A program made the translations under genes and the position numbers. From CAKVON01 sp902475665 (GTDB taxonomy: Bacteria > Actinomycetota > Coriobacteriia > Coriobacteriales > Atopobiaceae): DNA of 64,000 nt. Positions 25,443 to 33,138 of the stretch are shown piece by piece. The notes beneath the pieces are model-generated. The model was not told the DNA's origin. It made no database searches and saw only the letters and a list, made by a program, of their open reading frames with translations. The stretch's first letter is position 1; the number at the start of each line of letters is the position of its first letter. The DNA lies in NCBI GenBank assembly GCA_036321795.1, contig JAWQCY010000004.1:156746-220745 (forward strand), read 5' to 3'.

Positions 25443-26660
25443 ATGTCCAAGATCCAGATGAAGACCCCGCTCGTCGAGATGGACGGCGACGAGATGACCC
25501 GCATCATGTGGCAGATGATCAAGGACGACCTGATTCTGCCGTACGTCGACCTCAAGACCGAGTACTACGACCTCGGGCTGGAGCACCGCGACGCCACCGA
25601 CGACCAGGTCACGGTCGACTCCGCCGAGGCGACCCGCCGCCTGGGCGTCGCCGTCAAGTGCGCGACCATCACCCCCAACGCCCAGCGCGTGGAGGAGTAC
25701 GGCCTCAAGCAGATGTGGAAGAGCCCCAACGGCACCATCCGCGCCATGCTGGACGGCACCGTCTTCCGCACCCCCATCATCGTGCGCGGCATCGAGCCGC
25801 AGGTCCGCTGCTGGAAGAGGCCCATCACCATCGCGCGCCACGCCTACGGCGACGTCTACAAGAACGCCGAGATGCGCATCCCGGGCCCGGGCAGGGTCGA
25901 GCTCGTCTACACGGCCGCCGACGGCACCCAGACCCGCGAGCTCGTCCACGAGTTCGACGGCGCCGGCGTGGTCCAGGGCGTCCACAACATCGACGCCTCC
26001 ATCGAGGGCTTCGCGCGCAGCTGCTTCGAGTTCGCCCTCGCACAGGGCCAGGACCTGTGGTTTGCCACCAAGGACACCATCTCGAAGACCTACGACCACC
26101 GCTTCAAGGACATCTTCGCGGACCTGTACGAGGCCGAGTACAAGGGCCGCTTTGCCGAGAAGGGCATCGAGTACTTCTACACCCTCATCGACGACGTCGC
26201 CGCGCGCATCATGCGCACCGAGGGCGGCTTCATCTGGGCATGCAAGAACTACGACGGCGACGTCATGAGCGACATGCTCTCCTCGGGCTTCGGCAGCCTG
26301 GCCATGATGACGTCGGTGCTGGTGAGCCCCCACGGCTACTACGAGTACGAGGCCGCCCACGGCACCGTGCAGCGCCACTACTACAAGCATCTGAAGGGCG
26401 AGCCCACCTCCACCAACTCGGTGGCCACGATCTTCGCCTGGACCGGCGCCCTGCGCAAGCGCGGCGAGCTCGACGAGACCCCCGAGCTGGTCGAGTTTGC
26501 CGACCGCCTGGAGCGCGCCACCATCGACACGATCGAGTCCGGCCACATGACGGGCGACCTCGCGCGCATCACCACCCTGCCCGACCCCCGCGTCCTGGGC
26601 ACCGAGGAGTTCATCCTCGCGATCCGTGACACCATGGAATCTGCCGAGAAGAACGCCTAG
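25443..26660 (+). CDS. icd: NADP-dependent isocitrate dehydrogenase (eukaryotic-type, homodimeric)
   Basis: A 405-residue enzyme of the type II/eukaryotic-like IDH subfamily. Signatures are the N-terminal VEMDGDEMTRIMW, CATITPNAQRVEE, NGTIRAMLDGTVFR (isocitrate loop), the metal-binding IWACKNYDGDVMSDM, and EAAHGTVQRHY with NSVATIFAW for NADP. It oxidatively decarboxylates isocitrate to 2-oxoglutarate and NADPH in the cytoplasm. In a fermentative actinomycete this probably feeds glutamate synthesis in a branched cycle; citrate synthase and aconitase are not in the window. The last residues SAEKNA are encoded by a variant repeat copy right at the stop. The ribosome site GGGAGAAG precedes ATG 25443. 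The next gene starts 17 bases later. Confidence 0.95.
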   Translation: MSKIQMKTPLVEMDGDEMTRIMWQMIKDDLILPYVDLKTEYYDLGLEHRDATDDQVTVDSAEATRRLGVAVKCATITPNAQRVEEYGLKQMWKSPNGTIRAMLDGTVFRTPIIVRGIEPQVRCWKRPITIARHAYGDVYKNAEMRIPGPGRVELVYTAADGTQTRELVHEFDGAGVVQGVHNIDASIEGFARSCFEFALAQGQDLWFATKDTISKTYDHRFKDIFADLYEAEYKGRFAEKGIEYFYTLIDDVAARIMRTEGGFIWACKNYDGDVMSDMLSSGFGSLAMMTSVLVSPHGYYEYEAAHGTVQRHYYKHLKGEPTSTNSVATIFAWTGALRKRGELDETPELVEFADRLERATIDTIESGHMTGDLARITTLPDPRVLGTEEFILAIRDTMESAEKNA

Positions 26661-26677
26661 TCGCGACGGAGGCTCGC

Positions 26678-27418
26678 ATGGACGTCATCCTGATCGCGTT
26701 GGGCCTGGCAAGCGTCGGCTACGGCCTGAGCGTCATGCTCGTGTGGTCCGGCTCGAGCTTCTTCGCCGTGTGGTACGCAATCGGCGTCGCGCTTGCGGGT
26801 GCGGGACTGGCCATGCGCATGGGCGCCTGGCAGCAGCTGCCGCACGCGCTACGCGTGGCGGCAGGCGTCGTGGCGGGGGCCGCCCTCGCGGTGACGCTTG
26901 CCGTGGCCGCACTGATCCTGACGACCGCGAGCGAGCCCGCGCCCGCCGCCCTCGACGAGGTCGTCGTGCTCGGCGCGCAGGTCCGCGCCGACGGGTCGCC
27001 CAGCACCGTCTTGCGCTACCGCCTGGACACCGCCGTCGACTACCTGCGGGACAACCCCACTACGCGCGTGGTCGTCTCGGGCGGGAAGGGCCCCAACGAG
27101 CCCTGCACCGAGGCCGAGGCGATGGCGCGCTACCTGGAGTCCAAGGGCATCGACGCGAGCCGCATCGTGCCGGAGGACGCCTCCACCACCACCGTCGAGA
27201 ACCTCCGCTACTCCAAGGCACTTCTCGGCAGCGCGGACGACGAGGTCGGCATCGTGACCAACGACTTCCACGTGCTGCGCGCGACCCGCATCGCCGCCAG
27301 GCAGGGCTACGCCCACGCGCACGGCATCGCCGCCCCCTCGGACGCCTGGTACGTGCCGAACAACGTCCTGCGCGAGGTCATGGGCGTGGTGAAGGACGCG
27401 CTCCTGGGCAACATGTAG
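26678..27418 (+). CDS. YdcF/SanA-like membrane protein (DUF218)
   Basis: A 246-residue protein. About three membrane helices occupy residues 1-88. The DUF218 domain follows: EVVVLGAQVRADGSPSTVLR, VVVSGGKGPNE, TEAEAMARYLESKGI, EDASTTTVENLRYSK and VTNDFHVLRA. Such proteins act at the cell envelope; ElyC and SanA affect peptidoglycan precursor use or vancomycin sensitivity in enterobacteria. The catalytic activity is unknown. A GGAGG site precedes ATG 26678 and the gene follows icd by 17 bases. A KALLGSA segment carries a minus-oriented repeat copy (27218-27226). Confidence 0.83.
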   Translation: MDVILIALGLASVGYGLSVMLVWSGSSFFAVWYAIGVALAGAGLAMRMGAWQQLPHALRVAAGVVAGAALAVTLAVAALILTTASEPAPAALDEVVVLGAQVRADGSPSTVLRYRLDTAVDYLRDNPTTRVVVSGGKGPNEPCTEAEAMARYLESKGIDASRIVPEDASTTTVENLRYSKALLGSADDEVGIVTNDFHVLRATRIAARQGYAHAHGIAAPSDAWYVPNNVLREVMGVVKDALLGNM

Positions 27419-27454
27419 GGACCGTTGCGCCCTTGCATCGCATGGCATGCGTTC

Positions 27455-27501
27455 TACACTTGTGTCACACCCACGACGCCGGCGCGCCGCGAGTGTGACA
27501 C
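27455..27501 (+). promoter_or_regulatory. pan operon promoter candidate with 9-base inverted repeat
   Basis: TACACT (27455-27460) is a plausible -10, 16 bases after TTGCAT. It is followed by GTGTCACAC (27462-27470) and its exact inverse GTGTGACAC (27493-27501), separated by 22 GC-rich bases. Placement over the start site suggests an operator or an early attenuation hairpin. Confidence 0.4.
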
Positions 27502-27540
27502 GCCGCGCAAAGCGGACACATCACATCGGAAAGGTTGACG

Positions 27541-28386
27541 ATGGCAAAGAACACCGTTCTCACCCTGCGCAAGAAGGTCGACGAGGGCGGGAAGGTCACG
27601 ATGCTGACCTCCTACGACTACACGATGGCGGCGCTCACCGAGCAGGCGGGGATCGACATGATCCTCGTGGGCGACTCGCTGGGCATGACCATGATGGGAT
27701 ACGACTCCACCCTGCCCGTGACCATGGACGACATGGTCCACCACACCCGCTGCGTGACGCGGGCCACGAGCGACACCTTCGTCGTGGGAGACATGCCGTT
27801 CGGCTCGTACCAGACCGACGTCCCCACCGCCGTCGCCAACGCCGCCCGCCTGATGAAGGAGGGGCAGTGCCAGGCCGTCAAGCTCGAGGGTGGCGCCAGC
27901 GTCTGCGAGCAGATCCGCGCCATGGTCGGCGCGGGCATCCCGGTGGTCGGGCACATCGGCCTGACCCCGCAGTCCGTCAACGCGTTCGGCGGCTTCAAGG
28001 TGCAGGGCAAGTCCGTCGAGGCGGGCCGCCAGCTCGTTGCCGACGCGCTGGCCGTGGAGGCCGCGGGCGCGTTTGCCATCGTGCTTGAGTGCGTGCCTGC
28101 CGACCTCGCGGCACTTGTCACCAGCAAGCTGACCCGCGCCTTTACCATCGGCATCGGCGCGGGCAACGGGTGCGACGGCCAGGTGCTGGTCGTGCAGGAC
28201 ATGCTCGGCATGACGCCGGGCGGCTTCAAGCCCAAGATGGTGCGCCAGTTCGCGCAGGTCGGCGAGGCCATCGTGGGCGCCATGCGCGCCTACGACGAGG
28301 CCGTCCAGGCGGGCGAGTTCCCCGCCGCGGCCGAGAGCTACAAGATCGATGCCGATGTCATGGACCAGATCAGGAGTGATTGCTAA
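27541..28386 (+). CDS. panB: 3-methyl-2-oxobutanoate hydroxymethyltransferase (ketopantoate synthase)
   Basis: A 281-residue TIM-barrel enzyme that transfers a hydroxymethyl group from methylene-THF to 2-oxoisovalerate. Mg ligands appear in VGDSLGMTMMGY, VGDMPFGSYQ and VKLEGGA. HIGLTPQSVNAFGGFKVQG and VLECVP (catalytic Glu) are intact. ATG 27541 follows GGAAAGG. Length is normal for PanB. The stop overlaps the panC start by one base (TAATG), followed by a DUF2520 gene and panD. Together they could make pantothenate from 2-oxoisovalerate and aspartate. Confidence 0.95.
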   Translation: MAKNTVLTLRKKVDEGGKVTMLTSYDYTMAALTEQAGIDMILVGDSLGMTMMGYDSTLPVTMDDMVHHTRCVTRATSDTFVVGDMPFGSYQTDVPTAVANAARLMKEGQCQAVKLEGGASVCEQIRAMVGAGIPVVGHIGLTPQSVNAFGGFKVQGKSVEAGRQLVADALAVEAAGAFAIVLECVPADLAALVTSKLTRAFTIGIGAGNGCDGQVLVVQDMLGMTPGGFKPKMVRQFAQVGEAIVGAMRAYDEAVQAGEFPAAAESYKIDADVMDQIRSDC

Positions 28387-29243
28387 TGAAGACCGCCACC
28401 ACCGTCGCCGAGGTTCGCGAGCAGGTTCGTGAGTGGAGGCGCGAGGGCCTGACCGTGGGCCTCGTTCCCACCATGGGCTTTCTGCACGAGGGCCACAAGA
28501 GCCTGATCGTTCGCGCCGCCGCCGAGAACGACCGCGTCGTCGTGTCCGACTTCGTGAACCCCACGCAGTTCGGCCCGACCGAGGACCTGGAGAGCTACCC
28601 GCGCGACTTCGGCCGCGACTGCAAGCTGTGCGAGGAGGCCGGCGCCGCGCTGGTCTTCCACCCCGAGCCCTCCGAGATGTATGCGCCCAACGCCTGCACC
28701 TACGTCAACATGGACGAGCTCACCCACGAGCTGTGCGGCCTCACGCGCCCGATCCACTTCCGCGGCGTGTGCACCGTTGTCTCCAAGCTCTTCAACATCG
28801 TGACGCCGGACCGCGCCTACTTCGGCCAGAAGGACGCCCAGCAGCTCGCCGTCATCCGTCGCATGGTGCGCGACCTGAACTTTGGCATCCAGATCGTCGG
28901 CTGCCCGATCATCCGCGAGGCCGACGGCCTGGCTAAGAGCTCGCGCAACACCTATCTCTCCGCCGAGGAGCGCACCGCGGCGCTGTGCCTGTCGCGCGCC
29001 GTGTTCGCCGGCCAGAAGCTGGTCGAGGACGGTGAGCGTGACGCCGCCCACGTGCTCGACGCCATGAGGGCCATCATCGAGGCCGAGCCTCTCGCGAGGA
29101 TCGACTACGTGAAGATGGTCGACTTCGAGAACATCGTCCAGATCGAGAAGATCACCGATGAGCCGATCCTGTGCGCCATGGCCGTCTACGTCGGCAAGAC
29201 GCGCCTGATCGACAACTTCATCTTCGACCCGAAGGCCAAGTAG
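28386..29243 (+). CDS. panC: Pantothenate synthetase
   Basis: A 285-residue nucleotidyltransferase that joins pantoate and beta-alanine through pantoyl-adenylate. Motifs: LVPTMGFLHEGHKSLI (HIGH-like), FVNPTQFGPTEDLESYPR, FGQKDAQQLAVIRR and GLAKSSRNTYLS (KMSKS-like). It begins at ATG 28386 inside the panB stop (TAATG), and its TAG stop shares its last base with the GTG of the next gene, so three genes are tightly coupled. Length and motifs are canonical. Confidence 0.96.
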   Translation: MKTATTVAEVREQVREWRREGLTVGLVPTMGFLHEGHKSLIVRAAAENDRVVVSDFVNPTQFGPTEDLESYPRDFGRDCKLCEEAGAALVFHPEPSEMYAPNACTYVNMDELTHELCGLTRPIHFRGVCTVVSKLFNIVTPDRAYFGQKDAQQLAVIRRMVRDLNFGIQIVGCPIIREADGLAKSSRNTYLSAEERTAALCLSRAVFAGQKLVEDGERDAAHVLDAMRAIIEAEPLARIDYVKMVDFENIVQIEKITDEPILCAMAVYVGKTRLIDNFIFDPKAK

Positions 29244-30115
29244 TGGCCGCCAAGACCAACGAGGCCAGGCTCGAGGGGCGCGTCGCTTTTGGCGCGCCCC
29301 TTCGCGTAGGCTTCGTCGGGGCGGGCAAGGTCGGCTGCTCGCTCGCACGGTACCTGCAAGCCGATGACACCGTCGGGCGAGCCAGCTTCTACAGCAGGTC
29401 GGCTGAGCATGCCCGCGAGGCGGCCGGGTTCTGCGATGGCCGCGCATATGGCTCGCTTGCCGAACTGGCCGAATTCGACCAGCTCATCTTCCTGACCGTG
29501 CCCGATGGCGCGATCGCCCGGGTCGCGGACGAGCTCGCCGCCTGCGGCGTGGGCCTCACCGGAAAGATCGTCGCGCACTGCTCGGGGGCCATCGCCTCCA
29601 ACGCGCTCGCCGCATGTCGCGACGCGGGCGCATACGTGACATCGATGCACCCCCTGTACGCCGTGAGCAGCCGCTTCGACTCCTGGCGGGAGCTCGGGCA
29701 AGCGTGGTTCTCGCTCGAGGGCGACGAGGTGGCCGTTCGCACGCTCGAGGCACTTCTCGACAGGCTGGGCAACGGCCACGCGAGGATCGACGCCTCCGAC
29801 AAGCCCCGCTACCACGCAGCCGCCGTCATGGCGTCCAACCTGGTCGTGGGGCTATACGACATGGCTGCTGGCGAGCTGGCCCGCTGCGGCATCGACCGCG
29901 ACGAGGCGGAGTCCGCGCTCGCGGCGCTGTTCCTTGGCAACGCGCGACACGTGGCGGCAGACGGCGTGGGCCCGTCGCTCACCGGACCGGCGGCCCGCGG
30001 CGACGAGGCCACCATCGCGCGCCACCTGGACGTGCTGGCCGACGACGCCGAGGTCGCGAGCGCATACCGCGTGCTGACCGAGCGCTGCCGCCAGATAGCC
30101 GCCCGCAAGCGCTGA
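29243..30115 (+). CDS. Rossmann-like / DUF2520 protein, probable PanG-type ketopantoate reductase
   Basis: A 290-residue protein starting at GTG 29243, which overlaps the panC stop by one base. The N-terminal Rossmann fold begins RVGFVGAGKVGCSLARYL, with VPDGAI and IVAHCSGA further on. TSMHPLYAVS and the helical DUF2520 half (ASDKPRYHAAAVMASNLVVGLYDMA) follow. This resembles 6-phosphogluconate dehydrogenase-type dehydrogenases. The pathway step missing between panB and panC is ketopantoate reductase. A DUF2520-type enzyme (PanG in Francisella) is reported to supply it, and the position here inside the pan operon supports that role. The assignment is inference from context and fold. Confidence 0.8.
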   Translation: MAAKTNEARLEGRVAFGAPLRVGFVGAGKVGCSLARYLQADDTVGRASFYSRSAEHAREAAGFCDGRAYGSLAELAEFDQLIFLTVPDGAIARVADELAACGVGLTGKIVAHCSGAIASNALAACRDAGAYVTSMHPLYAVSSRFDSWRELGQAWFSLEGDEVAVRTLEALLDRLGNGHARIDASDKPRYHAAAVMASNLVVGLYDMAAGELARCGIDRDEAESALAALFLGNARHVAADGVGPSLTGPAARGDEATIARHLDVLADDAEVASAYRVLTERCRQIAARKR

Positions 30116-30341
30116 CGGACACCGCCAGCAAACCGCACCGGCGCACGCCCGCGGACCGCGACGTCGGCCCACGGGCGTGTCCGTTATGCATTGTTTTGTG
30201 AACAAGGGACGCGAACATGCTCCGGGGCGTCCCGCGCGTCCTATCATGTACGCGCTTCCCGTAACGACTTCGCACGTCGGACACGACGCACGCCGAAGCC
30301 ACACGGCACTTCTCGACAGCCGGACACGAAAGGCTCGCCAC

Positions 30342-30734
30342 ATGGTTCTGGACATGCTCAAGGGCAAGATTCACCGCGCAACGGTCACGCAGGCCGAGGT
30401 CGACTACGTGGGCTCCATCACGATCGACCGCGACCTGATGGACGCCGCGGGAATCCTGGAGTACGAGCGCGTCCAGGTTGCCGACGTCGAGCGCGGCACC
30501 CGCCTGGAGACCTATGTCATCGCAGGCGAGCCCGCAAGCGGCGTGATCTGCCTCAACGGCGCCGCCGCACAGCTGGTGGACGTGGGCGACAAGGTCATCA
30601 TCATGGCGTACGCGCAGATGACCCCCGAGGAGGCCGCCGCCAACAAGCCGCGCGTCGTCTTCGTCGACGAGCACAACAAGATCGCTCGCCTGACCCGCTA
30701 CGAGCGCCACGGCCGCCTGGAGGACATGGCCTAG
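30342..30734 (+). CDS. panD: Aspartate 1-decarboxylase
   Basis: A 130-residue pyruvoyl enzyme that makes beta-alanine from aspartate. The self-cleavage site is DYVGSITID (cleavage between Gly and Ser, which becomes the pyruvoyl group). LEYERVQVADVERGTRLETYVI and GVICLNGAAAQLVDVGDKVIIMAY match the family closely. Length is typical. ATG 30342 has a GAAAGG site; the frame extends 165 bases upstream without family similarity. The 226-base gap after the DUF2520 gene, which holds a repeat copy (30306-30314), could allow a separate promoter. A hairpin follows the gene. Confidence 0.95.
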   Translation: MVLDMLKGKIHRATVTQAEVDYVGSITIDRDLMDAAGILEYERVQVADVERGTRLETYVIAGEPASGVICLNGAAAQLVDVGDKVIIMAYAQMTPEEAAANKPRVVFVDEHNKIARLTRYERHGRLEDMA

Positions 30735-30761
30735 GCGCCGCATCGCGACACGCCACGACGT

Positions 30762-30795
30762 CGGATGCGGGCCCGCGAACGCGGCCTCGCATCCG
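30762..30795 (+). terminator. Hairpin after panD
   Basis: Perfect outer arms CGGATGCG (30762-30769) / CGCATCCG (30788-30795), with further GC pairing inside. It is followed by AAAACT rather than a U run, so intrinsic termination would be weak. Confidence 0.45.
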
Positions 30796-30866
30796 AAAAC
30801 TCCATCCCCACACGGTAAAGTTGTCACCCGGACACAACGACTTGCGCGGACGGCGAAAGGGAGCCC

Positions 30867-31760
30867 ATGGTCATTACCCACGACGAGTTCCGCTCGCCGA
30901 ACGACCTGCGCAACCTGCGCATCTGGCTTCCCGACAACTACTGGCAGACCGAGGAGCGCTTCCCCGTCACCTACTTCCTCGACGGGCAGTGGGCCCTGGG
31001 CGACCCCACGACCCCCACGGACACGCCTGCCAACAACGCTGCCGAGAAGGACGCGCGGCACGCCGCCGCATCCGGCGCCCGCAGGCGCAAGGCGCCCAAG
31101 CCCCTGGCAGCGCAAACCCGTCGCGGCCTGTGCCTGGAGGACTACCTGCGCACCTGGCACAAGCCCATGATCGTGGTGGGAATTCCCAGCCCCGAAACCG
31201 AGGACGAGCGTGCCGCCGAGCTGTGCCCCTGGCCCGCGCGCATCCGCCACACCGACATCACCCGCGCAGGCGGCGCCGAATTCGCCGACTGGCTCGCCGA
31301 CGTGGTCAAGCCACACGTGGACGCACGCCTGCGCACCTGGTCGCACCGCGAGGCAACCGCGATCTGTGGCTTCAGCCTGGGCGGCATGGCGGCGGCCTAC
31401 GCCACCGCGGCGCGCAACGACGCCTTCTCGAAGGCGGGATGCCTCTCCCCCAGCGCCAGGACCTGGGAGCGCCAGCTCCGACGCGAGGTCGCCGATGCCG
31501 CACGCGATCGCCGGCTGAGCCCCGACACGCGCGTCTTTCTCTCGTTCGGCTCGCGCGAGTGCGGGCGCAAGCCCCAGGGCGGAGACCCCGCGCGCACCAG
31601 CCAGGAGGCGCATGCCGCATCGCGACTGGCGCACGCCCTCGACACGCACGGGGCCGCGACCTGCGTCCTGTGCCAGCGCGGCGGCCGACACCGCATGTCG
31701 GACTGGTCGCACCTGACCGACGCGATGATGGGATTCCTCTGGGAGGCGCGTCTCCCCTAG
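30867..31760 (+). CDS. Putative esterase, alpha/beta hydrolase (esterase D-like)
   Basis: A 297-residue alpha/beta hydrolase. The nucleophile elbow is ICGFSLGGMAAAYA (GxSxGG), the early strand is FPVTYFLDGQW, and the likely catalytic His is in QRGGRHRMSDWSHL. The pattern fits the esterase D / enterochelin-esterase-like family. No signal peptide is visible, so it should be cytoplasmic. A ~50-residue low-complexity insertion follows strand 1 (PTDTPANNAAEKDARHAAAS) and contains the AEKDA peptide of a dispersed-repeat copy (31044-31052). That part looks like an inserted, poorly constrained loop. It stands alone between panD and an acetyltransferase gene 90 bases downstream. Confidence 0.78.
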   Translation: MVITHDEFRSPNDLRNLRIWLPDNYWQTEERFPVTYFLDGQWALGDPTTPTDTPANNAAEKDARHAAASGARRRKAPKPLAAQTRRGLCLEDYLRTWHKPMIVVGIPSPETEDERAAELCPWPARIRHTDITRAGGAEFADWLADVVKPHVDARLRTWSHREATAICGFSLGGMAAAYATAARNDAFSKAGCLSPSARTWERQLRREVADAARDRRLSPDTRVFLSFGSRECGRKPQGGDPARTSQEAHAASRLAHALDTHGAATCVLCQRGGRHRMSDWSHLTDAMMGFLWEARLP

Positions 31761-31850
31761 CGAACCGGGTACGTTACTCGGATACGGCTTGCCACCTGCG
31801 GCGCATTGACCGCGGCAAGACAGGTCCGACCCAGGCGGGAGGAGCCAGGC

Positions 31851-32561
31851 ATGAGCGACGCGCACACGACCACGACCAGGACCGACAACCATCCCAACCC
31901 CCTTGGCAGGCCCGCCATCGAACACGGCCTGTCAGATGCCGAGAAGAGCGTCATCTCGCAGATCGCCGACTCCGACTCTTGGGTCGGACGCGTCGACGCG
32001 ACCGCCATCGCCATCCAGAACCGCGCACGAGAGCTGTGCCTGGAGCTCGACCGCGTGAGCCCGGCGGACGCCACGGAACGCAACCGCATCCTGGGCGAGC
32101 TGCTGCCACCCGACAGTCACCTGCCCGTGGTCATGCCGCCCTTCAGGTGCGACTACGGCTTCAACATCCACTTCGGGGGGTTCGCGTTTCTCAACTATGG
32201 GGTCACGATCCTGGACACGTCACCCATCAGGATCGGCCAGGGCACCTTCATCGCGCCGGGCGTAACCATCAGCGCCACGGGCCATGCCCTCGACCCGGCG
32301 CAGCGCGCGCAGGCGATCTCGACCTCCGAGGCGATCGCCATCGGCAGCAACGTGTGGATAGGCGCCAACGCCACCATCTGCGCGGGCGTGACCATTGGCG
32401 ACGACTCCGTCATCGGCGCGGGCGCGGTCGTGACCCACGACATCCCGGCGGGCGTCGTGGCCGCGGGCGTGCCGGCGCGCGTCCTGCGCGAGCTGGGACC
32501 AGACGACCGCGTCACGCCGACGTTGTCCCAGGCGAGCGGGACGCCTCCGTCAGAAGGCTAG
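31851..32561 (+). CDS. Hexapeptide-repeat sugar O-acetyltransferase (maltose/galactoside acetyltransferase type)
   Basis: A 236-residue protein starting at ATG 31851 after GGGAGGAG. The left-handed beta-helix is clear from residue ~100: RCDYGFNIHFGGFAFLNYG, IGQGTFIAPGVTISATGHALD, and IGSNVWIGANATICAGVTIG...VIGAGAVV, ending in AAGVPARVLREL. The catalytic His is in ATGHALD. It should transfer acetyl from acetyl-CoA to a sugar hydroxyl. The first ~45 residues are an extra low-complexity region with DAEKSV, and the last ~20 are also extra. It converges on the dCMP deaminase gene; one CTAG tetranucleotide provides both stop codons. Confidence 0.85.
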   Translation: MSDAHTTTTRTDNHPNPLGRPAIEHGLSDAEKSVISQIADSDSWVGRVDATAIAIQNRARELCLELDRVSPADATERNRILGELLPPDSHLPVVMPPFRCDYGFNIHFGGFAFLNYGVTILDTSPIRIGQGTFIAPGVTISATGHALDPAQRAQAISTSEAIAIGSNVWIGANATICAGVTIGDDSVIGAGAVVTHDIPAGVVAAGVPARVLRELGPDDRVTPTLSQASGTPPSEG

Positions 32562-33028
32562 CAGCTGACGGACACCTGGCGGTAGCTGATGCCACACGAC
32601 GACAGGATTCGCTTGGAGATGCGGTTGCCGTCGGTGCCGTCATACTTGTCGTCCAGGTAGACGACCTCGCCGATACCCGCCTGCGCCAGGATCTTGGCGC
32701 ACTCGTGGCACGGGAACAGCGTGACGTAGACGCTCGCGTGCGAGAGGTCCTTGAGCGAGCCACGATAGTTGAGGACCGCGTTGGCCTCGGCGTGGACCAC
32801 GTAGTTGTGCTTGTCCTGCAGTGGGTCGTCCGAGGTGCCCCACGGGAAGTCGTCGTCGTTGAGGGCGGACGGCGTGCCGTTGTAGCCCACCGAGAGGATG
32901 CGGTGGTTGGTGTCGGCGATGCAGGCGCCCACCTGCGTGTTGGGGTCCTTGCTGCGCAGCTGCGCGGCAATCGCGACCCTCATGAAGAACTCGTCCCAGG
33001 TGATGACGTCCCTGCGCTTGTCTGGCAT
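32558..33028 (-). CDS. dCMP deaminase (ComEB-like)
   Basis: A 156-residue zinc deaminase with HAEANAVLN (zinc His and catalytic Glu) and LFPCHECAKILAQAGI (zinc cysteines). The N-terminal WDEFFMRVAIAAQLRSKDPNTQVGACI is typical. It converts dCMP to dUMP for thymidylate synthesis; some homologues are annotated comEB. ATG 33028 has a GGGAGG site. Longer in-frame extensions upstream run over the pdxR gene and are ruled out. Its terminal stop shares CTAG with the convergent acetyltransferase stop. Confidence 0.92.
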   Translation of the reverse strand: MPDKRRDVITWDEFFMRVAIAAQLRSKDPNTQVGACIADTNHRILSVGYNGTPSALNDDDFPWGTSDDPLQDKHNYVVHAEANAVLNYRGSLKDLSHASVYVTLFPCHECAKILAQAGIGEVVYLDDKYDGTDGNRISKRILSSCGISYRQVSVSC

Positions 33029-33138
33029 GCGGGCCTCCCATCGCGCGCCACGCCCCTCGTGGCGCGCCCATCGTGTTTCCTGCGTCGCACGATGACGCAT
33101 CGGGCGACGTCTTGCAAGTGCGCGCGAGTCCGCACGGC

